From the NCBI GenBank assembly GCA_029287105.1, contig JARFRT010000418.1, forward strand, positions 1 through 21,092: a DNA stretch of 21,092 bases, read 5' to 3'. The notes under the pieces are model-generated. The model saw nothing but the letters and a program-made list of their open reading frames with translations, was not told the origin of the DNA and did not search any database. The position numbers and the translations under genes were made by a program. Positions within the stretch are counted from its first letter, which is position 1. Every line of letters begins with the position of its first letter. The DNA is from Akkermansiaceae bacterium (lineage in GTDB: Bacteria; Verrucomicrobiota; Verrucomicrobiia; Verrucomicrobiales; Akkermansiaceae). Shown in pieces: positions 14,887 to 21,092 of this stretch.

Positions 14887-15816
14887 CTATTCTTGTTCGG
14901 CAAGCCAGCGTTCTACCTCGATGGAGGCGGCGCACCCCTGTCCGGCAGCGGTGATGGCCTGGCGGTATTCGGTGTCGGAGATGTCACCCGCGGCGTAAAT
15001 GCCCTCCACGCTGGTCAGCGTGCCCTGCTTTTGGATGATGTAGCCGTTTTCATCAGTCTCTACCAAGCCGTTGAGGAAGGCGCTGTTCGGGGTGTGGCCG
15101 ATCGCCATGAAAACGCCTTCGACGGCGAGCTCGGATGTGCTGCCGTCCTTCAGGTTTTCAAGCAGGACGCCACGGATGTCACCTTTTTCATCGGTGAGAT
15201 ATTCCTTGATGCCGGAGTCCCAGACAGGTTCGATTTTTTCATGGGCGAGTGCGCGCTGGGCCATGATTTTGGAGGCGCGCAGTTCGTCGCGGCGGTGGAT
15301 CAGGTAGACCTTGCTGGCGAATTTGGTTAGGAAGGTGGCTTCTTCACAAGCGGAGTCGCCGCCGCCAATGACACAGACGGGAACATCGCGGTAGAAAGCA
15401 CCGTCACAGGTGGCGCAAGCAGTCAATCCATGCCCGCCCTTGACGAGGTCTTCCTCGCCGGGAAGTCCAAGATAACGGGCGGAGGCGCCGGAGCAGACGA
15501 TGACGGCTTTGGTCTGCAGCTCCTTTTCGCCCACTTTGAGCGTGAAGGTTCCGTCGTCTTCGCGGGTGACGCCATCGACCAGGCCGAACTCGACGCGACC
15601 ACCGAATTTCTCCGCCTGCTGCTGCATGTTCATCATCAGCTCGGGGCCGGTGATGCCTGCCGGGAAACCGGGGAAGTTTTCCACCTCGGTCGTTGTCGTG
15701 AGTTGGCCTCCCGGCTGGGTGCCGGTGAGGATGAGCGGGTTAAGATCGGCGCGAGCGGCGTAGATGGCGGCAGTGTATCCGGCAGGGCCGGTTCCTATGA
15801 TGATGACGTTTTCCAT
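14887..15816 (-). CDS. trxB: Thioredoxin-disulfide reductase
   Basis: Protein of 309 residues from ATG 15816 (MENVIIIGTGPAGYTAAIYA). The frame is open to 15879, but the family begins at this Met. FAD-binding GTGPAG (8-13), the redox-active pair C134-A-T-C137, NADPH-binding GGGDSA (151-156) with HRRDELRASKIM, and the closing GIYAAGDISDTEYRQAITAAGQGCAAS (FAD) are all present. The length is that of the low-molecular-weight bacterial enzyme. It reduces thioredoxin with NADPH in the cytoplasm, maintaining ribonucleotide reductase and peroxide defences. Reducing power could come from the zwf pathway at the left end. It is divergent from trkA with 167 bases between and has no visible Shine-Dalgarno site. 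Confidence 0.95.
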   Translation of the reverse strand: MENVIIIGTGPAGYTAAIYAARADLNPLILTGTQPGGQLTTTTEVENFPGFPAGITGPELMMNMQQQAEKFGGRVEFGLVDGVTREDDGTFTLKVGEKELQTKAVIVCSGASARYLGLPGEEDLVKGGHGLTACATCDGAFYRDVPVCVIGGGDSACEEATFLTKFASKVYLIHRRDELRASKIMAQRALAHEKIEPVWDSGIKEYLTDEKGDIRGVLLENLKDGSTSELAVEGVFMAIGHTPNSAFLNGLVETDENGYIIQKQGTLTSVEGIYAAGDISDTEYRQAITAAGQGCAASIEVERWLAEQE

Positions 15817-15920
15817 GATGATTAGATGGGTAATGCGCGGGATTATGCCCGCAAAAGTGAGATGGGCAAGTGGTTTCACGGGTTTCTGTTGCCCGTGCGC
15901 GGCATGCGCGGCGCCCGTGG

Positions 15921-15949
15921 TTCCGGTCTTGCCTTTTTGGGCTTATAGT
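15921..15949 (+). promoter_or_regulatory. Possible sigma-70-type promoter for trkA
   Basis: TATAGT (15944-15949) is a good -10 hexamer. The -35 at 17-base spacing, TTCCGG (15921-15926), is poor. It lies 34 bases upstream of ATG 15984 in the trxB-trkA divergent gap. Call made by eye. Confidence 0.3.
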
Positions 15950-15983
15950 GGCAGAACGGGCGCGCGGCCTGCTGGCTGTTACT

Positions 15984-17330
15984 ATGAATATCATTATTGT
16001 AGGAGCTGGTGAAATTGGACGCCATCTGGCTGTGTCGCTGTCACGCGAGGCTCACAGTATCGTTGTCGTCGAAAACGATGCCCAGGTGGCGGCAGAGCTT
16101 GAACAGCACATCGATGGTCGTGTGATTACCGGAAGCGGTGCCAGTGCCAACGCCTTGTTGGAGGCCGGCGTGGCCGAGTGTGAGCTGTTTCTCGCCCTGA
16201 CCAGCGACAGCACCGTGAACCTCATGGCGACATCGATGGCGAAGAAGCTGAATGCCGCCAAGGTGATCGCAAGGGTGCATCCGGGGATCCAGCGTGAGGA
16301 GTGGTTGTTTGATTACCGCGGGCACTTCGGCATTGACCATATTTTCAGTTCCGAGCGCCTGAGCGCCATCGAACTGTCCAAGTTTATCCGGAACCCGGAT
16401 TCATTGATGGTGGAGGAAATTGCACGTGGCAGGATCGAGCTCCAGCAGGTGCGGGTGAGTGAGCGCAGTGACGCGGTGGGGAAGCGTCTGGTCGACCTCA
16501 AGGCACCGGAGCGCACCCGTGTGGCCTCGATCACGCGCGGCGGGGAGCACTTTGTGCCGACGGCCGGAGACGCCTTGGCGGCTGGAGATGTGGTGACGAT
16601 CTTCGGTGATCCTAACCGACTACGGAAGCTGGCGACCCGACTGCAAAAGGGGGGTGGCAAGGAGGATGAGATGCGTGTCGTGATTTTCAGTGGCAGTGAG
16701 TATGGGTTTGCTTTGGCGCAGATGCTGGAAAGTTTCCAGTGCAAGGTCAGGATTATTGAGAAAAATCCCGATCGGGCGCAGGAGCTGACAGGTCTTCTGG
16801 CTGATACCACGGTGATCAATACCGATGGTACGGTGCTCGCGGAGCTTGAGGAGGAGCAGGTTGGGGATGCCGACTTTTTTGTCGCTACCAGTGGCAGTGA
16901 CGAGGACAACGTGATGACCTGTTTGCAGGCCAATAACCTGGGGGCGAAGAACTGCCTGACCTTGATTCACCGTGCCGACTACGCGAATGCGATCAGCGCC
17001 AGTGGACGTCACTTCGGCGTGTTGGCAGCCGTGAGCCCACGGGAGGCGACCCGGCGGGAGTTGGAACGTTTCCTGATATCCGACCAGTTTCACACCGTGA
17101 AGAAAATGGGAGCCGGCGAGGTCATTGAGACCGAGGTGGCCAAGGCGTCGATTGCTGCCGAGCACATGGTCTCAGAGATTGACTGGCCCGAGGGGTGTGT
17201 GTTGGTCGCGCGGATGCGTGGGCTGCATGCGATTGTGCCAGGACCGGAGGACGTGCTGCAACCCGGAGATACCATCTATGCCATGGTGGCTCCGAAGGTG
17301 CGCAAAAAATTTCTGAAACTGGTGCGGTAA
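15984..17330 (+). CDS. trkA: Trk potassium-uptake regulatory subunit TrkA
   Basis: Protein of 448 residues from ATG 15984 (MNIIIVGAGEIGRHLAVSLS). The frame is open from 15870 but is not family-like there. The length and the two tandem RCK halves match TrkA. The first Rossmann domain has GAGEIG (7-12) and an acidic VVVEND strand end for NAD(H). Next comes a TrkA_C domain (IELQQVRVSERSDAVGKRLVDL). The second Rossmann domain (MRVVIFSGSEYGFALAQMLES, with the less usual GSEYG loop) is followed by another TrkA_C domain to the end (EVAKASIAAEHMVSEIDWPEGCVLVARMRG). It is cytoplasmic, forms a ring under TrkH and gates K+ flow in response to nucleotides. trkH follows after 46 bases, so the two are almost certainly one transcript. 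Confidence 0.95.
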   Translation: MNIIIVGAGEIGRHLAVSLSREAHSIVVVENDAQVAAELEQHIDGRVITGSGASANALLEAGVAECELFLALTSDSTVNLMATSMAKKLNAAKVIARVHPGIQREEWLFDYRGHFGIDHIFSSERLSAIELSKFIRNPDSLMVEEIARGRIELQQVRVSERSDAVGKRLVDLKAPERTRVASITRGGEHFVPTAGDALAAGDVVTIFGDPNRLRKLATRLQKGGGKEDEMRVVIFSGSEYGFALAQMLESFQCKVRIIEKNPDRAQELTGLLADTTVINTDGTVLAELEEEQVGDADFFVATSGSDEDNVMTCLQANNLGAKNCLTLIHRADYANAISASGRHFGVLAAVSPREATRRELERFLISDQFHTVKKMGAGEVIETEVAKASIAAEHMVSEIDWPEGCVLVARMRGLHAIVPGPEDVLQPGDTIYAMVAPKVRKKFLKLVR

Positions 17331-17376
17331 ACCCCGATGCCGGACCTACACTGCCTGCTATCCGCTACTTTTTAAT

Positions 17377-18882
17377 ATGAACTTTCGTATCCTCGCCAAA
17401 TTCCTCGGTGCTTTGCTGTTGCTGGAGAGCATCGCGATGGCTGCGTGCGGGGTGTTTGCCTGGATGGACTCGGTGCCCGGCGATCTCAGAGCGATGTCCT
17501 CGCTATTCCTGTCGGCCGGAATCGGTGCCTTGGCAGGTTCGTTGCTGATGGTCTGCGGGATAGGGAAAATTGACCGGGTTCCGCGTCGTGAGGGGATTGT
17601 GGTGGTGGGGCTTGGCTGGGTGCTCTGTGGTATCGTCGGCAGCCTTCCCTATATGTTAGGCGAGCCGAGGCTGGAGATGTCGGATGCGCTGTTCGAGTCG
17701 GTTTCCGGATTTACCACGACAGGTTCCACGATCATGCAAACGAACCCATTGGCCGGGCTTGATATTGAATCCTGGCCGCGGGGCATCCTGTTGTGGAGAT
17801 CCGTAACCCAATGGCTGGGAGGGATGGGTATCCTGGTGCTTTTCGTGGCGATCCTCTCTTATCTTGGCATGGGTTCGAAGTCACTGTTCCGTAACGAGTC
17901 ATCATTCCAAACGGGCGAGGCAACCACCGCGCGCATCCGCGATACGGCGATGACTTTGTGGAAGGTCTATGTGGTGATTACCCTGGTCTGTGTGATCGGT
18001 CTGAAGGCGATGGGCCTGAGCACGTATAACGCCATCTCCCATGCGTTCACCGTCGTGTCGACGGGCGGGTTTAGCCCGCATAATGAGAGCATCGGCCACT
18101 ATTCGGGCTGGGGGAATGGCTGGCTCGTTGAGCTCTGGCTCAGTCTGTTTATGGTGATCTGCAGTATGAACTTTCTGATCTGGGTCGTGCTGCTGCGGAA
18201 ACGGTGGAAGCGCCTGCAAGATGAGGAGGAAGGGCGGTTGTTTATCGTGTTCTGCCTCGCCGCATCAGTGGTGCTCTCCTTCGGCGTGGCAAGTTCGCAA
18301 AATATGGATTTTTCCACAGCCCTGAGACAGAGCTGGTTTACGGTGGTATCGATTGCGTCGACCACGGGGTTTGGAACCGTGGACTACCTGCAATGGCCCA
18401 GTTACGGGCTCATTCTTCTGGCGGGCATGATGTTTTTGGGCGGCTGTTCGGGATCGACCGCAGGGGGGATGAAGGTGAGTCGGCTCATCGTGTTTTTAAA
18501 AACGGCCCGATTTGAAATCGTCAAGGCGTTTCGGCCGAACCAGGTGTTCCGCATGCACGTCAACGGCAATGCCCTCGGTGGGGGCGAACGTGCGCAGACG
18601 GTGGTTTTCGTGGCGCTCTACGCGTTTATCGTGATGCTCTCCTGGTTTGTGGTCGCGTTGCTTGAGGCGGGAAATGGGATGGATATGCTGACCGCCTTCG
18701 GTTGTGTGGCGGCCACCCTGGCGAACATTGGTCCGGGATTTGGTGATGTCGGACCAAGCGGTAACTTTGCGCACCTGCTGCCGGTCACCAAGGTGTTTCT
18801 CTCGTTGTTGATGATTCTGGGCCGTCTGGAGCTTTATGCCATTCTGGTGCTCTTCATGCCCAGTATTTGGCGGAAATACTAA
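17377..18882 (+). CDS. trkH: Trk potassium-uptake membrane subunit TrkH
   Basis: Protein of 501 residues with about ten or more hydrophobic segments, the size and hydropathy of TrkH/KtrB channels. Four pore loops resembling K+ selectivity filters are visible: ESVSGFTTTGSTIM, HAFTVVSTGGFSPHN, IASTTGFGTVDY and CVAATLANIGPGFG, each with the single filter Gly used in this superfamily. The cytoplasmic KSLFRNESSFQTGEATTARIRDTAMTLWKVY and MFLGGCSGSTAGGMKVSRL segments are also typical of the family. It mediates K+ uptake across the inner membrane with TrkA, encoded just upstream. The start is ATG 17377 (MNFRILAKFLGALLLLES), with no ribosome site before it (TACTTTTTAAT). The 3' end faces yqgE across 29 bases with no clear terminator. 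Confidence 0.95.
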   Translation: MNFRILAKFLGALLLLESIAMAACGVFAWMDSVPGDLRAMSSLFLSAGIGALAGSLLMVCGIGKIDRVPRREGIVVVGLGWVLCGIVGSLPYMLGEPRLEMSDALFESVSGFTTTGSTIMQTNPLAGLDIESWPRGILLWRSVTQWLGGMGILVLFVAILSYLGMGSKSLFRNESSFQTGEATTARIRDTAMTLWKVYVVITLVCVIGLKAMGLSTYNAISHAFTVVSTGGFSPHNESIGHYSGWGNGWLVELWLSLFMVICSMNFLIWVVLLRKRWKRLQDEEEGRLFIVFCLAASVVLSFGVASSQNMDFSTALRQSWFTVVSIASTTGFGTVDYLQWPSYGLILLAGMMFLGGCSGSTAGGMKVSRLIVFLKTARFEIVKAFRPNQVFRMHVNGNALGGGERAQTVVFVALYAFIVMLSWFVVALLEAGNGMDMLTAFGCVAATLANIGPGFGDVGPSGNFAHLLPVTKVFLSLLMILGRLELYAILVLFMPSIWRKY

Positions 18883-18911
18883 CTTCCCATGGGGGGATGT
18901 TAAGGAAGGTG

Positions 18912-19469
18912 TTAATTGACAAAGATGTCATCCGGGGCCTCGGCCAGGATCTGGTGATAGGGGGAGATGCGGCGTAACAGGTCGGCCCATAAATCTTGTT
19001 CATGGTGGCTGGCGAGAAGGCCGGTGCTGGGGAGTGTCGGGATCCATGAGTTTTTACGCAACTCGCTCTCAAGCTGTCCCGGGGTCCATCCTGAGTAGCC
19101 GGCAAAGGCGCGTACGAGCGTGCCGGGTTGCCTGGTGCGTTTGATGGCGTCCTGGGCTGAGATGCGGGTGGCGAACCGGAGCTGGTGGTTTTTCTGGGTC
19201 CAGAATGCGGCGAAGGTGAGATGTTCTTGTCCCACGGGACCGCCGAGGTGGACATGGATGTTTTTCAAGGCGTCGAATTCATCGGCGGTCAGGAGTTCAC
19301 CCACGGTCTGCCCGGTGGGGTGGTTGAGGATGAGTCCGTAGGCTCCTTCCTCGCCATTGTGCTCGGCGAGCAGGATGACACTTTTGTTGAATATCCCCTC
19401 GCGAAGCGATGGATCGGCGATCAGAAGTTGGCCTTCGAGGTGGATCGGGGAGTCTGGCGAGTCATGCAT
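18912..19469 (-). CDS. YqgE/AlgH family protein (UPF0301)
   Basis: Protein of 185 residues from ATG 19469 (MHDSPDSPIHLEGQLLIADPSL), matching the usual 180-190 residue family. The frame is open to 19601, but the added 44 residues are not conserved-looking. Family features are GQLLIADPSLREGIFNKSVILLAEHNGEEGAYGLILNHPT near the N-terminus, the HLGGPVGQEHL segment, and FAGYSGWTPGQLESELRKNSW near the C-terminus. The biochemical role is unknown. In Pseudomonas AlgH has been linked to alginate gene regulation, but a general function is not established. No signal peptide or membrane segment is seen. It is divergent from the thioredoxin-like lipoprotein with 138 bases between, and convergent with trkH. 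Confidence 0.9.
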   Translation of the reverse strand: MHDSPDSPIHLEGQLLIADPSLREGIFNKSVILLAEHNGEEGAYGLILNHPTGQTVGELLTADEFDALKNIHVHLGGPVGQEHLTFAAFWTQKNHQLRFATRISAQDAIKRTRQPGTLVRAFAGYSGWTPGQLESELRKNSWIPTLPSTGLLASHHEQDLWADLLRRISPYHQILAEAPDDIFVN

Positions 19470-19607
19470 AGGCGAGCGCCAGCTTAATTCATCCAGCCGC
19501 TCTGCCAAGCCAAGAGGTCGGTCTGGGGCGTTTTTTTTCTTGTCGAGGGGGGCAATTTCCAGAACTTGCGGGTTGCCAAGTGTTGTTCGCTCACTGAGCA
19601 TGGCCGT

Positions 19608-20549
19608 ATGGATTGGAAACGCTGGAGCTGTGTCGTCACAAGTCTGTCCTTGATGTCCTGTGCCCAGTTGGGCGAGATGGCCGGGATCACGAAAAAGAAG
19701 AAGCCCGTGGCGGATCCCTACGGCCTGGATGCTTATCGACAGGCGGGTGGGAGCGTCACCGGTATGGCCGGTGCCACGGTCAGGGTGACTGGGGCCAGCC
19801 CGTCTGGGGCGGGGGCGAGTAGCGCTGGCATTACGCGGGAAGAGGATATCATCTGGGCTCCTGAAAACCCGGATGAGGCGATCGGAGGGGGGTTGGAGGA
19901 GCTCTGGAAACTACCGGAAAACAAGACCTGGCACACGAGTTATACCGTGGCGGGACAACTGTCCCATCAATCGGGCAAGCCGATGATGATCTGGTTTACC
20001 GATTCCACGCGCAGCCCGCTGTGTCGAAAACTCAGTGACGAGCTGTTTTCAAAATCAGAATTTGAAGAATGGGCCGTAGCACGGCTGGTTCGCCTGCGGG
20101 TGGATACCACGTTGCCGGCCAAGGAGCGACATACCGATCTGGGGGTCAGGAAGAGTAAATACATCGAGAAACTCAAGGAACGATATTCGGTCCACGGGTT
20201 TCCCACCGTGCTCATCCTTTCTCCGCGGGGGGCTACTGTGGCCAGATACCGTGGCTATAAGAAAGGGGGCGGGGATTATTACTGGGGACGGCTCAAACAG
20301 GCGGTGGCCAAGGCTGAGGAGGACTACGGGTCATGGCGCGAGAAGCTTGAGGCTCGCGGATACCGTCTCTGGACGAGTAGGGATGGACGCAAGACCTTTG
20401 CCAAACTCTACCGTTTCCGACCGGGAAGGGTGACTTTGATCGATCCCGAGGGAAAGCGGGGCACCACTTCGCTGCGGAAGTTGTCGGATGCCGACCAAGC
20501 ATGGGTTTTACTTGAGAAAAAGAAGTACGACAGCCGTGGTGGGCGCTGA
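19608..20549 (+). CDS. Thioredoxin-fold lipoprotein with C-terminal SHD1-like domain
   Basis: Protein of 313 residues from ATG 19608. The frame is open from 19566. MDWKRWSCVVTSLSLMSC is a lipoprotein signal with acylated Cys18 (lipobox L-M-S-C). Residues about 20-100 are a low-complexity Gly/Ala/Ser linker. Residues about 105-240 have a thioredoxin-like fold: KPMMIWFTDSTRSPLC, FPTVLILSPRG with cis-Pro199, and an ARYRGY strand. The redox CxxC is S136-P-L-C139, so the usual nucleophilic first Cys is missing. Disulfide exchange by the classical mechanism is unlikely. Residues about 250-302 (YRLWTSRDGRKTFAKL, GRVTLIDPEGK, LSDADQAWV) resemble the SHD1 (SLA1 homology 1) domain common in PVC secreted proteins. 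It acts in the periplasm or at the outer membrane. Role unknown. Confidence 0.82.
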   Translation: MDWKRWSCVVTSLSLMSCAQLGEMAGITKKKKPVADPYGLDAYRQAGGSVTGMAGATVRVTGASPSGAGASSAGITREEDIIWAPENPDEAIGGGLEELWKLPENKTWHTSYTVAGQLSHQSGKPMMIWFTDSTRSPLCRKLSDELFSKSEFEEWAVARLVRLRVDTTLPAKERHTDLGVRKSKYIEKLKERYSVHGFPTVLILSPRGATVARYRGYKKGGGDYYWGRLKQAVAKAEEDYGSWREKLEARGYRLWTSRDGRKTFAKLYRFRPGRVTLIDPEGKRGTTSLRKLSDADQAWVLLEKKKYDSRGGR

Positions 20550-20735
20550 TGCGCGGCTGGCGGTGGTCGGAATGGTGCGGCCGGGTGTGATGATCGAGCT
20601 GCGGTCGGTAAATCTCGGAATTTTCGCTTGCAGTGGCATAAGAAAGCGATTAGCGATAGCCGCCTTCAAATTGGAACAGCCTCTCCGATGATCGGCTGGA
20701 TCGCCCATTGAACCCCAATAATTCTCATTTATCCC

Positions 20736-21092
20736 ATGGCCCCGAAAAAGAAAACAGCCCGAAAAGTCACCAAGCGCGTCGTGAAAAAAGCTGCCCAAAA
20801 TACAGTGAAAAATGGAACTCCGCGCAAGGGAGCGAAGAAAGCAGCGCCTAAGAAAAAAGCCCTGAAAACCACCCCGAAAAAGAAGGTGGCTAAGAAGGCT
20901 GCTAAGAAAGTGGTAAAAAAGGCGGCGAAGAAGGCACCTAAGAAAGTGGCTAAGAAGGCGGCGAAGAAGGCACCTAAGAAGGCACCTAAGAAGGTGGCGA
21001 AAAAGGCACCTAAGAAAGTGGTGAAAAAGGTAGCTAAGAAAGCGCCCAAGAAGGTGGCCAAGAAGGCCCCTAAGAAGACGGTTACTAAGAAA
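20736..21092 (+). CDS. Histone-H1-like lysine/alanine/proline repeat protein, 3' end cut by the window
   Basis: Open from ATG 20736 to the window edge, with 119 codons and no stop. It starts MAPKKKTARKVTKRVVKKAA, and nearly half of the residues are lysine. From about codon 50 it is almost wholly KKAPKK, KKVAKK and KKAAKK repeats. This is the composition of bacterial histone-H1-like proteins (HC1/HC2 of chlamydiae, AlgP/AlgR3 tails) that bind and compact DNA through lysine-rich tails. The repeats use recurring codons (GCACCTAAGAA units), so the DNA itself is a tandem repeat that probably changes length easily. No signal peptide or other domain is visible in the part present. DNA binding is inferred from composition. 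The 186 bases between the previous stop and this start contain no other gene and only a short CCGAT/ATCGG dyad near 20685. Confidence 0.8.
   Translation, partial: MAPKKKTARKVTKRVVKKAAQNTVKNGTPRKGAKKAAPKKKALKTTPKKKVAKKAAKKVVKKAAKKAPKKVAKKAAKKAPKKAPKKVAKKAPKKVVKKVAKKAPKKVAKKAPKKTVTKK

Noticed and set aside
20729..21061. Hydrophobic minus-strand frame that looks like a membrane repeat protein
   Set aside because: It is the reverse complement of lysine codons (TTT/CTT reads as Phe/Leu) in the H1-like repeat, an artefact of base composition.
20900..21092. Possible CRISPR-like or satellite array
   Set aside because: The repeats are short, in frame, and encode KKAPKK-type units with no unique spacers, so they are protein-coding tandem repeats.

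Overview
The window reads as about 21 kb of chromosome from a bacterium of the Planctomycetota-Verrucomicrobiota (PVC) group, most likely a member of the Verrucomicrobiota. This is inferred from the protein types and not from a marker-gene search. The PVC signs are a large secreted protein pairing a hydrazine-synthase-alpha-like propeller with two CxxCH haem sites and a discoidin-like tail, an SHD1-type domain on a thioredoxin-like lipoprotein, a secreted alpha/alpha-toroid protein, and a histone-H1-like lysine repeat protein. Base composition is moderately GC-rich. Most start codons lack a Shine-Dalgarno sequence. I see no rRNA, tRNA, CRISPR array, phage gene or insertion sequence.

Layout. 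Positions 1 to about 238 read best as an unrecognised protein on the minus strand. From about 239 the plus strand carries glucose-6-phosphate dehydrogenase (zwf) without its N-terminal quarter, then opcA. The opcA 3' end overlaps tail to tail with a minus-strand HTH plus metallo-beta-lactamase gene. That gene diverges from a mutT-type NUDIX gene, which converges on a YfcE-like phosphoesterase gene. A 332-base non-coding stretch precedes the large cytochrome-like gene (4822-7779). On the minus strand, 10589 down to 7798 is a three-gene ABC export operon: ATPase, permease, TPR-like membrane protein. A plus-strand lipoprotein gene (10727-11575) follows, ending in a strong terminator back to back with the rpsP terminator. 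rpsP (minus) and obgE (plus) are divergent.

A 327-base non-coding stretch with repeat-like hairpins separates obgE from a minus-strand block of a secreted toroid protein and thioredoxin reductase (trxB). trxB diverges from the potassium-uptake pair trkA-trkH. After this come yqgE (minus), the thioredoxin-like/SHD1 lipoprotein (plus) and an H1-like gene that runs off the 3' edge inside a repetitive tract.

Function. zwf and opcA form the oxidative entry to the pentose phosphate pathway and supply NADPH, which trxB consumes. mutT adds oxidized-nucleotide clean-up. trkA-trkH is one K+ uptake system, with TrkA as the gating ring of TrkH. The ABC genes are one coupled operon. The rest are independent housekeeping or envelope genes. 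I find no convincing new multi-gene system. The most notable items are the rearranged or chimeric left edge, the domain combinations of the 985-residue cytochrome-like protein, the HTH-MBL fusion, the SPLC thioredoxin-like lipoprotein, and the repeat-bearing gap after obgE. The left junction and the right end in a tandem repeat fit a metagenome or single-cell contig that broke at both ends, but this is inference.
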